Source of the DNA: Komarekiella delphini-convector SJRDD-AB1
GTDB taxonomy: Bacteria; Cyanobacteriota; Cyanobacteriia; Cyanobacteriales; Nostocaceae
Assembly: GCF_014831675.1 (NCBI RefSeq)
Contig: NZ_VJXY01000009.1
Span: 62,001 to 126,000, forward strand
Length of the DNA stretch: 64,000 nt
Direction: 5' to 3'
Positions 25,162 to 35,800 of the stretch are shown here, in pieces. The position numbers and the translations under genes were made by a program. The notes beneath the pieces are model-generated. The model was not told the origin of the DNA, did not search any database, and saw only the letters and a program-made list of their open reading frames with translations. The first letter of the stretch is position 1. Each line of letters starts with the position of its first letter.

Positions 25162-25884
25162 ATGAATAAAACAGTTGAAATTTTACCCGATCAGTCAGCA
25201 CTAGTTGCACGAGCGCTGGAATTGATTCTCTCAGAGTTAGAAACTGCGATTGAGCAGCGTGGGCGATTTACAATAGCCTTATCTGGCGGCAGTACACCCA
25301 AGCCTTTGTATGAAGCGATTGCCAGCCAAAAACTGCCTTGGGATAAAATTCATGTGTTTTGGGGGGATGAACGTTTTGTCCCACCAGATCATCCTGATAG
25401 CAATGAACTCATGTCGCGTCGTGCATGGCTAGATCGCATTGATATCCCAGCAGCCAACATTCACGCCGTACCGACTTTGGAAGCCGAACCAGGGCTAGCA
25501 GCGGCTAAGTATGAACAACATCTACAAGATTTTTTTAAGTCTTCACCCGGAGAGTTTCCTTCACTAGATGTAATATTACTAGGAATGGGTGATGATGCAC
25601 ATACCGCATCTCTGTTTCCCCACACAGAGGCTCTCAAAGTACGCGATCGCCTCATTACTGTGGGTAACAAAGACGGAAACCCTCGCATAACCTTCACTTA
25701 CCCCTTCATCAACTCTGCTGGCAGCGTGATTTTTCTGGTTGCTGGTGCTAATAAACGACCAGCTTTGGCTCAAGTCTTTGCACCCGTAGCTGATGATTTC
25801 ACTTACCCATCCCGCTTGATTCAGCCTCAAGGAAAACTTTGCTGGTTGCTGGATGCAGCAGCCGGTTTGGAACTCCAACCTTAA
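25162..25884 (+). CDS. pgl: 6-phosphogluconolactonase
   Basis: 240 residues of the NagB/DevB-like 6PGL family. LSGGSTPKPLYEAIA (phosphate loop), IHVFWGDERFVPPDHPDSN, and LDVILLGMGDDAHTASLFP (catalytic Asp/His block) are all present. It hydrolyses 6-phosphogluconolactone in the oxidative pentose phosphate pathway, important for NADPH in the dark and in heterocysts. ATG 25162 is close to the STRR element. Separate transcription from rph seems likely. Confidence 0.94.
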   Translation: MNKTVEILPDQSALVARALELILSELETAIEQRGRFTIALSGGSTPKPLYEAIASQKLPWDKIHVFWGDERFVPPDHPDSNELMSRRAWLDRIDIPAANIHAVPTLEAEPGLAAAKYEQHLQDFFKSSPGEFPSLDVILLGMGDDAHTASLFPHTEALKVRDRLITVGNKDGNPRITFTYPFINSAGSVIFLVAGANKRPALAQVFAPVADDFTYPSRLIQPQGKLCWLLDAAAGLELQP

Positions 25885-26205
25885 ATTTTCGATCAGGAGT
25901 AATTGTTAGAATCTAAAGCTAGGATTGCTCCTTTGCCGAACTTGCGATGCCATGAAGAGTGCTAAGTTCCGTTAGCAGATAGCTATGGTTTAGCCCGTGC
26001 TGTTAGCTTTCTTGTCTATGTTCGCGTAGCGTGTCGTAGACAGAGGCTACACCAACGCCAAAGCCAACGGCGCTCTCATATAGAGGGTCGGAAGCCGCCG
26101 CTTCCACAACTCTCTTGCACGCTGTCTTAAAGTAGAAGTGTCTACGGAGTTATCTCTAATTACCAGTGATAATTTTACGATGATCTTGAACAAAGGCTAA
26201 TATCG
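25885..26205. repeat. Intergenic region with dispersed-repeat pieces
   Basis: 320 bases between pgl and the FHA gene. At about 26019-26042 is a GTTCGCGTAGCGTGTCGTAG element followed by CAGAGGCTAC and CCAACGGCGCTC words, a family that recurs across the window (1886, 47442, 58711). No gene seen. Confidence 0.55.
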
Positions 26206-27090
26206 ATGATCGTCTGCCCTAATTGCAATCATCCCAACCCTGATGGTGCTGTCCAGTGTGAAGCTTGCTATACGCCATTACCAGCGACTACTAACTGCCC
26301 CAGTTGTGGGGCAACTGTGCAGGCAGATGCCGCTTTCTGCGGTCAGTGTGGCTATAACCTGCACTCAGCGTCCGCTGCACATGTTGCAACAGCAGTAACA
26401 CCAACAATGGCTCCCGACATTCCTGTGGAAGTACCGCCATTAGTTGCCCCTGATCCACTTTTAGAACTTTCACAACCAGATTCCTTAGAAATCAGCAGTA
26501 CAAATTCTCATCCTTCTGTTGCCTCATCTTTACCACCAACAGCAGTGGCAGCTCAACCACAGGAAACTCCTATGAAAAGCAGCCCCCCAACGCCACCGCC
26601 AAGTGTCCCTGATCAACCCGTATTTGAGCAAGAAATCCCGACTCCACCACCTCTAGAACCAGTAGCTACTCAACCAACGCCACCTCCTGAGCCAGTTTCA
26701 GCCCCCCAATCGCCTCTGCCAGCAGCATCAAATGTAACTGCTGCCAGAACTCAATTGCAGCAGGTGACAGCGCGGTTGTTCCACGTACAAAGCGACCGAG
26801 AAATTGAATTACCGCAAAATCTCACTGTCATTCATATCGGTAAGCCTAATGACCGTATTCCCCCAGATATAGATGTGTCAGGATTTCCCAATTCGGAAAT
26901 TGTCTCACGGATTCATGCAGATATTCGCCTTGAAGCAGGCGCTCACTACATAGAAGATGTAGGCAGTTCTAATGGTACTTATATTAACAATTTGCCGCTA
27001 TCATCGGGGAATCGACATCGCTTGCGAGCAGGCGATCGCATCAGCCTAGGTAAGGGAGACATGGTAACATTCATTTTTCAACTGTCTTAG
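26206..27090 (+). CDS. Zinc-ribbon/FHA-domain protein
   Basis: 294 residues in three parts. Residues 1-50 hold two zinc-ribbon pairs (CPNCNHPNPDG...CEACY and CPSCGATVQ...CGQCGYNL). Residues about 55-180 are a Pro/Ala/Thr-rich linker. Residues about 190-294 are an FHA domain with the phosphothreonine-reading loops IVSRIHADIRLE (Ser-Arg-x-His) and EDVGSSNGTYINN. Such proteins act as adaptors downstream of Ser/Thr kinases; the partner is unknown. ATG 26206 follows directly on a short AT-rich leader. Confidence 0.9.
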   Translation: MIVCPNCNHPNPDGAVQCEACYTPLPATTNCPSCGATVQADAAFCGQCGYNLHSASAAHVATAVTPTMAPDIPVEVPPLVAPDPLLELSQPDSLEISSTNSHPSVASSLPPTAVAAQPQETPMKSSPPTPPPSVPDQPVFEQEIPTPPPLEPVATQPTPPPEPVSAPQSPLPAASNVTAARTQLQQVTARLFHVQSDREIELPQNLTVIHIGKPNDRIPPDIDVSGFPNSEIVSRIHADIRLEAGAHYIEDVGSSNGTYINNLPLSSGNRHRLRAGDRISLGKGDMVTFIFQLS

Positions 27091-27282
27091 CTGATTGTTA
27101 ATCAGAGCATCACAAAAGCGGCGGATAACTATGGTCGTTATATGTAGCGTTTTAGTTTACCACCGTCGCTTTGAGGTGCAAATTGCTGCATTTTCCAGCA
27201 ACTCCAGTAATTAATTAATTACACTAGGATGGATGAAAGTACACTCCGGTAATTGAGATAATTACGTTCAGGAAAGTGATCC

Positions 27283-28023
27283 ATGAGGAAATCAGGCAAA
27301 GATTTTGAACCCTTAATCAACAGAGAAGCCCCGCCAGTTGTTGAACGCATGGGGCTAACTTGGCTGATTGGAGCGGCGATCGCTACTACTTTACTGTGGC
27401 AAGTTCCGGGAGGCGATTATATCTTATACCCATTTACGATCCTAGCAACTTGGTTTCACGAAATGGGTCACGGCTTGATGGCTCTGCTACTAGGAGGACA
27501 GTTTCAGAAATTAGAAATTTTTAGTAATGGTTCCGGTGTCGCAACTTATGGTCTCCGGTCGTCATTGGGGCCAATTGGCCCAGCTTTGGTTGCAGCAGCA
27601 GGGCCAATGGGCCCGCCTCTTGCCGGTGCGGCTTTGATTTTAGCTTCTCGCAGTTTTAAATTAGCTTCCCTGAGTTTGAAAATTTTAGGAGGCTTTTTGC
27701 TATTTTCAACATTAATTTGGGTGCGTTCTTTGTTTGGATTGGTAGCAATTCCTCTGCTAGGTTTGATTATCTTAGGTATTGCCTTAAAAGCTCCTCACTG
27801 GGCACAGGGTTTTGCCATTCAATTTTTAGGCGTACAAGCTTGTATAAGCACGTATCATCAACTTGATTATCTATTTAGCTATAGTGCTGGTTCCCTAGGA
27901 CTTTCGGATACAGCACAAATGCAGCGGTATTTACTTTTACCTTATTGGTTTTGGGGTGGGTTGATGGCGATCGCGTCTCTGGTGATTTTAGTCCAAAGTC
28001 TCCGCGTTGCCTATCGTTCGTAG
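27283..28023 (+). CDS. M50-like membrane metallopeptidase
   Basis: 246 residues with about six membrane segments. HEMGH at about 59-63 (FHEMGHGLMALLLGG) is the zinc-binding HExxH. The second helix pair around GPIGPALVAAAGPMGPPLAG resembles the conserved region of the M50B-like family (PF13398 type). It might process membrane-embedded substrates, but family members without a proven substrate are common. It follows the FHA gene by 192 bases on the same strand; a link is possible but unproven. Confidence 0.82.
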   Translation: MRKSGKDFEPLINREAPPVVERMGLTWLIGAAIATTLLWQVPGGDYILYPFTILATWFHEMGHGLMALLLGGQFQKLEIFSNGSGVATYGLRSSLGPIGPALVAAAGPMGPPLAGAALILASRSFKLASLSLKILGGFLLFSTLIWVRSLFGLVAIPLLGLIILGIALKAPHWAQGFAIQFLGVQACISTYHQLDYLFSYSAGSLGLSDTAQMQRYLLLPYWFWGGLMAIASLVILVQSLRVAYRS

Positions 28024-28032
28024 TATTAGTTA

Positions 28033-29094
28033 TTAGCCAACTATTGCTTTAGCTTCAACTTTTGGTTGAGCACGAATTTCATTGGGACAAGGACGGCCTT
28101 GCTCAACGTCAGAAATATTAGCAAAAGTCGTTTCGGCAATATTGTGCAGAGCTTCTTCTGTAAAGAAAGCTTGGTGTCCGGTAATAAGTACATTAGGGAA
28201 TGTTGTCAGGCGTTGGAAAACATCATCTTGAATAATTTCGCCAGATAAATCTTCAAAGAACAAATCCGATTCCTGCTCGTAAACATCCACACCGAGAGAG
28301 CCTATTTGGCGCGACTTCAGTCCTTCGATGACTGCTTGGGTATCAATCAGCGCTCCTCGACTCGTGTTAATTAACATTACCTTTGACTTCATCTGTTTTA
28401 TAGTCTCGGCGTTAATCAAGTGATGAGTTTCGGGAGTCAGGGGACAATGCAGAGAAATAATATCGGAGTTGGCAAATAGCTCAGGTAACTCGACATACTT
28501 TCCACCCAATGCCTCCAACTCTGAATTACGATACACATCATAGGCGAGTATCTGACAGCCAAATCCCTTCATAATCTGTCCTAAAATCAAACCGATTTTT
28601 CCAGTACCGATAATCCCCACTGTACGTCCATTCAGATTGAACCCCAATAGGCCTTCTAAAGAAAAATTAGCTTCTCGAACGCGGTTATAAGCACGATGAA
28701 TTTTACGATTGAGGCTCAAAATCAATCCAACAGCATGTTCTGCTACTCCATAAGGTGAGTAAGCAGGAACACGCACAACAGTAATTCCTAAATCTGCTGC
28801 GGCTTGTAAGTCTACATTGTTAAACCCTGCACAGCGAAGGACAACCAAGCGAGTTCCCTGTGAAGCGAGAATCTCTAAAGTTGGAGCATCAACTTGGTCA
28901 TGTACAAATACACAAACTGCTGGAAATCCAGCGGCTAAGATAGCGGTATCTCTACTCAGACGGGGTTCAAAAAACACCAACTCATGAAGATACTCTTGTG
29001 CTGGAGTGTTTTCCGTTGAAAGTTGAGCGGGAGAATTTGCAGCTTCCAAAAACTGCCGATCATAGTTTTTTGTACTGAAGACTGCGACTTTCAT
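28033..29094 (-). CDS. D-lactate dehydrogenase-type 2-hydroxyacid dehydrogenase
   Basis: 353 residues of the D-isomer-specific dehydrogenase superfamily. The catalytic-domain [17 protein letters not shown] holds the Arg-x-x-(x)-Gly-Asn block, [20 protein letters not shown] is the NAD-binding Rossmann loop, and [12 protein letters not shown] plus [18 protein letters not shown] contain the Arg, Glu and His of the active site. Closest to D-lactate dehydrogenases of the LdhA type. It would reduce pyruvate to D-lactate, a fermentation or redox valve in the dark. The 3' end faces the M50 gene, only 9 bases away. Confidence 0.9.
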   Translation of the reverse strand: MKVAVFSTKNYDRQFLEAANSPAQLSTENTPAQEYLHELVFFEPRLSRDTAILAAGFPAVCVFVHDQVDAPTLEILASQGTRLVVLRCAGFNNVDLQAAADLGITVVRVPAYSPYGVAEHAVGLILSLNRKIHRAYNRVREANFSLEGLLGFNLNGRTVGIIGTGKIGLILGQIMKGFGCQILAYDVYRNSELEALGGKYVELPELFANSDIISLHCPLTPETHHLINAETIKQMKSKVMLINTSRGALIDTQAVIEGLKSRQIGSLGVDVYEQESDLFFEDLSGEIIQDDVFQRLTTFPNVLITGHQAFFTEEALHNIAETTFANISDVEQGRPCPNEIRAQPKVEAKAIVG

Positions 29095-29318
29095 GCAAAA
29101 CCTCAGGCTGTATACTGCACATGTTTTTCTAGTACATGATAGCTTGACAGTAAGATGAGCGATGCCTTGGTTAGACTGCGTTTACGCCTCTTCCATGACT
29201 ACCAGCTATAAGCATTAGGGTTTTTCTAGCTAATCTTACAGCTACAGCAAAACTTTAGGATTCAGGTAGAGTTGTAAATCTCAACTCAAACCTTGATAAC
29301 TGTTCACTGTTCACTGAT

Positions 29319-29786
29319 TTAAACTGGTGTTTCAGTGTCAAAATACTCACGCCATCGATTGATCAGACCATTTTTGAAATCAACAAAAATAACGTCATCA
29401 GCTTTGTTGCGGCGACCTGTAGCTTTATGAGTGTCTTCATAATACCACTCAACTGCGGCTTGGTTATTTTCAACGATAATTCGCTTGATGTCAATTTTCA
29501 CATCTGAATACTGCTGAGCAAAATGGGTTATTTCTTCTCGAATTTTTGCTTGTCCTTGCCATTTTTTACCTGGCACAATAATTTCTCCATCTGGTGTAAA
29601 CATCTGAGTCAGGGCATCAGCATCTTGAGCAACCCAAGCTTCTTTAGCTTTGTTAATTAGTGTCAGAATATCTTCTTGATTCATATTATCTTGATTTGCA
29701 AATGCATCTGAACTAAATAAAACTGTACTAAATAAAATCAATATTAATATTACACATCTAATTAAAATTGTTATCCAATCTTTCAT
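29319..29786 (-). CDS. Exported SnoaL/NTF2-like domain protein
   Basis: 155 residues. Residues 1-31 are a signal peptide (basic start, hydrophobic core ILILILFSTVLF, cleavage after SSDAFA). The rest is an NTF2/SnoaL-like cone fold: DILTLINKAKEAWVAQDADA, MFTPDGEIIVPGKKWQGQAKI, and NRWREYFDTETP. The DUF4440/SnoaL group is ligand-binding or enzymatic with varied chemistry. No catalytic motif can be assigned. Predicted periplasmic or thylakoid-lumen location. Confidence 0.78.
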   Translation of the reverse strand: MKDWITILIRCVILILILFSTVLFSSDAFANQDNMNQEDILTLINKAKEAWVAQDADALTQMFTPDGEIIVPGKKWQGQAKIREEITHFAQQYSDVKIDIKRIIVENNQAAVEWYYEDTHKATGRRNKADDVIFVDFKNGLINRWREYFDTETPV

Positions 29787-30436
29787 ACTTCTAAATTAAT
29801 AGAATTAGATAGATGACACAATCAAATCAGATTACACCTGAGATAGGCAATAGTAATAGATAGGTATAATTAAACGTAAAATCCTAGCTCGTAGTGAGCG
29901 ATTCATCGCTCAAAATAAGGATTATCAGAACTAAAGTCCTTACCCTTTGGGTTCGTTAGTCGCTCATGGGGAGCCACCCCCTTGCGGAGGTTCCCGACGC
30001 TCAATGACTCGCTAACGCTGCGCTATCCGTTGTGGGGAGTGGCGTGGAAACCCCCTTGGCGCTAGCCTCTCCCTTTGGGAGAAGACCGCGCTAACTCACT
30101 ACAAACTTTAATTTATTTACGCCTAGCTACTTAACTAATACACTTATTTCTATAGTTTGATAGCGATTCCTCCCTTGGAAGGACTAATTACAAGTAAGCG
30201 GATTGCTATGATTATGCCATGACAATCAGCACTGGATGGGTGTTATGCCGCTGTGACCTATTGTCGTGTATCAAAGGAGAGCGATGTCAGATACGCGAAC
30301 AGTGCCTATATTTGCCATGAAAAGTGTGGAGTTTTTATCGCTTCCTCCACTTTGTTACCACCAAGGGAAGGCTAAACCCTTCATCAGAGCGGTCTGAGGT
30401 GGTAGGCTTCTGGTATAGGTTTCTTGTAGAGTAGAC
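29787..30436. other. Non-coding region with a large dispersed repeat
   Basis: 650 bases between the NTF2-like gene and the TPR gene. The middle (29958-30092) is the composite repeat described separately. Flanking parts are AT-rich with no credible frame. No RNA gene recognised. Confidence 0.5.
29958..30092. repeat. Composite dispersed repeat, copy A
   Basis: 135 bases starting AGTCGCTCATGGGGAGCCAC and ending GAAGACCGCGCT, with internal palindromes. Copy B at 47397-47551 is almost identical but carries a 24-base insertion (47442-47465) where copy A has AAT. G+C-rich against an AT-rich background. Confidence 0.9.
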
Positions 30437-30472
30437 AAGATCCCCGACTTTATTAATAAAGTCGGGGATCTT
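30437..30472. repeat. 36-base perfect palindrome overlapping the TPR gene stop
   Basis: AAGATCCCCGACTTTATT mirrored exactly. The TAA stop of the TPR gene and its last codons (Q-D-P-R-L-Y) lie inside the palindrome. Same family as 12575-12608. Confidence 0.92.
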
Positions 30473-32288
30473 GGTTAAGCTGTTTGATTAGCTCCATAAT
30501 TTGTTGATAATACTGTGTATTTCCTTCTTGAAAATAGAGGTCGGCAGATTTTTGGAAATCGGCAATTGCTTGTTGATAATCTCCTAAATTTTGGTGGATA
30601 TCTGCTCGAACGATGTAGGCTGAAGTCCAATGAGGTTGATACTGCAAAGCTTGATTTAAGTCCGTAAGTGCTCCTTCCAAATCTCCCAATAGAGAACGGC
30701 TACGACCTCTGTTGAACCAATCTTCAGTAAAGCTAGAGTTAAGCGCAATTGCCTGATTGTAATCTTCTATTGCTCCTTGATAGTCTTGCAGGGCATAACG
30801 AGCATTGGCGCGATCGCTGTAAAATGCAGCAGATTGAGGATTTATTTGCAAAGCTTTAGTGTAGTCTGCGATTGCACTTTCATAATCTTCTAGAGCATAA
30901 CAGGTAGAACCCCGATTATAATAAGCCTCAACCAGATCGGGATTGAGTTTTAATGCTTGGTCGTAATCTGCAATCGCTCCTTGTTCATCTCCCTGAAGGC
31001 GGCGAGCATTACCCCGATTACAGTATGCTTGGGAGAAGTCAGGTACAATCTTTATTGCTTGAGTGTTATCTTCAATTGCTCCTGGGAAATCTTGCAAAGC
31101 TTCGCGGGCAATACCTCGACCATAGTAAGCTGAGGCTAAGTTTTGATTAATCCGCAATGCCTGATCATAATCTTTAATTGCTCCTTTATAATCTCCTAAA
31201 GAACGACGAGCAGCGGCGCGATCGCAGTATCCTTCAGCTAGATGGGGATTGAGTTGTAATAGTCGATTACTATCTTCAATTGCGCCTTGATAGTCTCCGA
31301 GTTGGCGACGAGCATTAGCGCGAAAGCCGTAAACTAAAGCTAGAGTCGGATTTTCTTGCAATGCCTGATTGTAATCTGCGATCGCTCCTTGATAATCCTC
31401 AAGTATGCTAAGCACAAGACCCCTTTCGTAGTATGCTTGGATATCATCAGGATTCAGCTTCAGAGCTTGGTTAAAGTCTGTAATTGCGCTGTGATAGTCT
31501 TTGAGGTGAGAAAGAACAAGACCTCTGTTATAGTATGCTCCTGCAAAGTTGGGGTTCATTTCTAGTGCATAGTTGTAATCAGCGATCGCACTTTGATAAT
31601 CTGCTAGAGCATAGTGAGCATTACCTCGATTATGGTAAGCCTCTGCTAAATTGGGATCTAGCTGTAATGCCTGATTGTGATCAGCGATAGCTTCTTGATA
31701 GTTTCCTAAAATATAGTAAATATTACCTCGATTGCTATAAGCTGCGGCAAAATGAGGATACCACTGCAAAGCTTGTTGAAAGTCTGCAATTGCTTCTTGA
31801 TAGTCGCCACGATCAAAACAAGCTACACCCCGATTATGCAATGCTTTGGCAATATCAAAGTTGATATAAGTAGCTAACTGAGTACTATTTTCTATTGCTT
31901 GGTGATAATCTGCGATGGCTTTGTCATAGTCTTCCAAGGCAAAGTAGGCATTGCCCCGACTGTGGTAAGATTCAGCCAAGTTGGGATTAATTTGTAATGC
32001 TTGGTCATGATCAGCGATCGCTCCTTCATAATCAGCTAAAAAGTAACGAGCATTAGCCCGGTGACAGTAAGCTATAGCAATAGGATTGATTTTTATTGCT
32101 CGATCAAAATCTGCGATCGCACCACGATAATTTTTGAGTTGACCACTGAGAATAATACCTCGGTTATGGTAGGCTTCTGCATAGTCAGGATTTAACTTGA
32201 GTGCTTGAGTGTAAGCTGCGATCGCTCCTTGATAATCTCCTTGCAAATCGTTGTTTAACCCTTGGTTGAAAAAATCTTCAGCATTCAT
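30453..32288 (-). CDS. TPR-repeat protein
   Basis: 611 residues made almost entirely of about 17 consecutive 34-residue TPR units with the consensus A-x-x-x-Y-x-x-A-I-x-D-(Y/F)-x-x-A-L. The units are unusually regular (NRG, GDYQGAIADYNQAL, LNP.LAEAY), suggesting recent internal duplication. There is no signal peptide or other domain. It should form a superhelical protein-binding scaffold; partners unknown. The last residues and stop codon derive from a dispersed palindrome, so the original C-terminus may have been different. ATG 32288. Confidence 0.9.
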   Translation of the reverse strand: MNAEDFFNQGLNNDLQGDYQGAIAAYTQALKLNPDYAEAYHNRGIILSGQLKNYRGAIADFDRAIKINPIAIAYCHRANARYFLADYEGAIADHDQALQINPNLAESYHSRGNAYFALEDYDKAIADYHQAIENSTQLATYINFDIAKALHNRGVACFDRGDYQEAIADFQQALQWYPHFAAAYSNRGNIYYILGNYQEAIADHNQALQLDPNLAEAYHNRGNAHYALADYQSAIADYNYALEMNPNFAGAYYNRGLVLSHLKDYHSAITDFNQALKLNPDDIQAYYERGLVLSILEDYQGAIADYNQALQENPTLALVYGFRANARRQLGDYQGAIEDSNRLLQLNPHLAEGYCDRAAARRSLGDYKGAIKDYDQALRINQNLASAYYGRGIAREALQDFPGAIEDNTQAIKIVPDFSQAYCNRGNARRLQGDEQGAIADYDQALKLNPDLVEAYYNRGSTCYALEDYESAIADYTKALQINPQSAAFYSDRANARYALQDYQGAIEDYNQAIALNSSFTEDWFNRGRSRSLLGDLEGALTDLNQALQYQPHWTSAYIVRADIHQNLGDYQQAIADFQKSADLYFQEGNTQYYQQIMELIKQLNQDPRLY

Positions 32289-32822
32289 GTAATTTTTTGA
32301 GTTTTGACACTCCCTTACCTTAAAGTAACGGGATTATCAGCGATACATAACGAAAGTTATTCTAGCTACTATTATGGCTGTTGCTAGGATTTTAATGCTT
32401 TTGTGTAAATATCAGCTATCAAAAAAGCGTTTTTTGGCGTCAACCTAACTTCCAACTCATTAAAACAGAGAGTGACGAGGAGGATATAATAAGGTGCGAT
32501 CATATTGCAGGTCGATGCAATCGTATTGCAAGTCGATGCAATAGCATTGTAGGTTGATGCAATCGTGTTGCAAGCCGATGCATTAACATTGCAGGTCGAT
32601 GCATTAGCATTGCAAGCCGATGCATTAACATTGCAGGTCGATGCATTAGCATTGCAAGCCGATGCATTAACATTGCAAGCCGATGCATTAACATTGCAGG
32701 AGTTTGCGTTTAGATAGCACGGCAATACAAATACTAGAGCGCAAGACGGTACTAATTGGCAACTGGTGCGTAGACACAAAGAGAAGTCTGTTGCTTGCTT
32801 GCTGTAGGATGCAGAAACTTTC
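32289..32822. other. Non-coding region with 21-bp tandem array
   Basis: Between the starts/stops of the TPR and Rep-like genes. The array at 32490-32699 occupies the middle. The frames over it on both strands stay open only because the period is a multiple of three, so I do not call a gene here. Confidence 0.5.
32490..32699. repeat. Tandem array of 21-bp repeats next to the Rep-like gene
   Basis: Nine full units in exact 21-base register (32511, 32532, ... 32679) preceded by a partial unit. The units read G(T/C)CGATGCA followed by (TTAACATTGCA or TTAGCATTGCA) and a purine pair; the first three are more diverged. The best-conserved words are CGATGCA and ATTGCA. Unit size is in the range of plasmid replication iterons, and the array lies 123 bases beyond the stop codon of the Rep-like gene. 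Confidence 0.92.
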
Positions 32823-35800
32823 TCATATCTTTGATAACGGGAAGCTAGGCATAGATGATGTATGGTCTAACTTTTCAGAGTTCGTTTGTACAATTTCAAG
32901 ATTCCAGTTTGATGAATAATCAGTCACCTTATAGCCACCACTTTTAACATGAGCTAACATCAATTCATCTCGTTGATGCCAAACTGCAAATATTTTTTCT
33001 CTGCCGTCATTGAGTGTTTCTGAGTCGATTTGATAAACTTCATTTACCCGCCTCAACTTCAAACCCAACAAATTTAACAGTCGGCTGAGTATTTTTATTG
33101 CCGAAACTTGCTTTTTCTCACTATCTAAGTTAAGACCAAGCGCTCTTTTGATATGTTTACTATGTTGAAAAGCCACATTTTTTAGCAATATCAAATCAGC
33201 ATCATTCTCAGCAAACTCTCGTTCTGCTTCGAGAAACTGTAGCATTCCTAAAGCTCTCATTGCTTCAACTTTGAGCGTGTAAGTTTTTAAATCTGGTAAA
33301 AAAACTTTCCCTTCTCCCCAAGACAACTGCTGATGCCATTCTTGCTGATCTCTGACATGAAAATACTCACTTTCATGAGTTAAATAATAGTGAATTAACA
33401 GTTGACAATAATATCCTTGCTCATCCTGCAACTTCAGCATAGGAGTAACTTCTATCCCATACCTTTGCCTGAGAAGATATTTATTGATTTGGTTACGTTC
33501 TACATCAGCAAGAGAATGTTTAGCTAATAGCTGTTCATACTCTACATAATCAATATCTCTGGCATTAGCGACAGCAGCCGCCGCTGCTAATTGATTTTGC
33601 TGCTTAATTTCTTTAATTTTCCGTTTAATTTCTTTAGCTTTCTGGCGGCTTTGTACCCAATCTTTTTGAACTTTGACAATTTCTAAAATTAATCTTCTCC
33701 GGGTGGCTAAATCATTGGAATCAGTTGCCATAAAGGCCAGGCGTAAATCTCGAATAATATTATTGTGAACAGCGTTACTTCGCATCTGAATTTGATGTCC
33801 ATCAGCAATTAAACCATCTTGCATCGATTGACGATAGAGGCGAATAGAAGCATTCACTCTTGCAGACAATTTTGCCCAAGTTCGCAAATGAATAGGGTCA
33901 TAAACTAAAGGCAAATCCACATCTATTTTGTGTAACGGACTCAGCAAAGCTAAGTTTTCCTTTTGATTTTCCTGATACCAATCAGATAGCGATCGATAAT
34001 TTGTGCTACCACTACCAATTAAGCCAATACCTCGCTTAGCACACCAGACAATACGCGGCACATCATCCCGTACTCTTGCTAACGCTTGTCGTGCTTCTGA
34101 GTCTGGAATTACCCCTTGAAAAACGCCGTAAACCCGGTCAAAATGTTGGACATCAATACTAATTCCAGTACCGAGGCTAGGAGTCACAAAAACGCCATCA
34201 TATTCAGAGATTTTTTGATTAATAGCTGCTATAAAATCAACCGCTGCGTGGCCAGGTGTGTTTGTCGTGTGGCTACTAACTACCAAAGTTTTAGGAAATT
34301 GCTGTCGTAATTTTTGTAAGCGCTCTTTTAGATAACGTTCAATTGTTTCACAACTATAACGCCCAGAGCGGCTATCGGTAGTAACATAACATTTACGTCC
34401 TGCAAGTAAATCTAATTCCAGTTGGTGAATTAGCGGCGTTGGGTTAGGAGAATCGTAAAAAGTAACGTCCCAACCTTGTTGAGGCTTCCACTGATTTACA
34501 ACCACCCAAGGCATTACTTTAATTCCTGCTAATCCTTGCAAATATTCTAATGAAACATCTGATAAATCAGCATCTTGAGCAATTACTAATCCTCCAGTTG
34601 TCAGAACTGTGGCAATTAGTTGCTGGAATAATTTTAAAATTTTGACACGCTTGTGTTTACAAGTATTACTGTTGAGTAAATGCCATAAAGATTGTTCTAC
34701 TTCGTCTAAAATTACTATCGCCCCGTGCCAGTTTTCAGGGTTAAGTTTCCAAATGGAATCAACGCATAATCCTAAAGAATGGGGAATGGGGCATGGGGAA
34801 CTCGGGGCCCCCTCTGGGGATAAGGGGCAATGGGGAATGGGGCATTGGTTATTCTCTCTCATTTCCTCATTTTTTATTCCCCATTGAATCCCAATTTTTT
34901 CACACAAAAACCGTCCCAGTATAATTCTGTGAGTAATTAATAAAACAGGTTGATTTCTACTTTTGGCTTGTTTAACAACGCTTTGAAGTGCTGTAGTTTT
35001 ACCCGTTCCTTTTGCTGACTTTACTCCTACTAATCCAGAGTTGGGGAAAGATATTTCACCTATATAGGGACGGTTGAAGGTGAGTGCAGCCGGAATTGTT
35101 AACTCAGTATGAGGTTTAGTTTGAGCAAGGTAAATTTCTAAATCAACGCTTTGACGATAAATTTTATCGAAAGCAGTTGCACCTTTAGCAACAATAAATT
35201 CATCAACCCCTTTTTCTATCCCTGGAAGTTCGACAACTTTAACCGAGCAATTTTTTTGTTGAAACAAACAACCAAGTTGTGAAATAGCATTATTTATAGC
35301 AGCAGTTTTCTTGGGTTGAGTTTCATAATCAAAGCAAATATAAAAGCTGCGTTTTGTAACAGCAAACGTCGCTAAGTCAGGAATCAGCTGACGACGGGTG
35401 ACTTTGCCGAATTCATCTTTGACAACCCGATAACTGCTGGTAATTCCAGGAATGCCAATAGCTGCATAGCCTTGTGTCAACAGCGCAGCTGCTTTCTTTA
35501 CACCCTCGCAGATAATTAGGGGGATATTCTGTTGCATTACCCATTGCCAGAAGCCTTCAGCTTCGCCATCAGCGGTAATGCTAATATTGTCAGGCATGAC
35601 TAGGTTGTAACGCTGGGCGATTTGTTGCCATACTTGCAGCGATACGCGCAAACAAAACACTCGTGTTGATGTACTGGGGGGATGCTCGTATTTAACGAAC
35701 TTACCATTGTTATTCTGCCGGGGTTTGTTTGGCTTGAAGCATCCCCACTCCATTATTTGCCAATCATTTAGAGGATCTAGTCCAGAACACCACCAACCGC

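Noticed and set aside
24956-25165. 69-codon plus-strand frame after rph
   Set aside because: It translates the Pro-rich STRR element and has no start signal.
32384-32779. 131-codon minus-strand frame with C-N-V-N-A-S repeats, and a 64-codon frame with M-L-M-H-R repeats
   Set aside because: Both arise from the 21-bp tandem repeat, whose period keeps several frames open; there is no supported start or domain.
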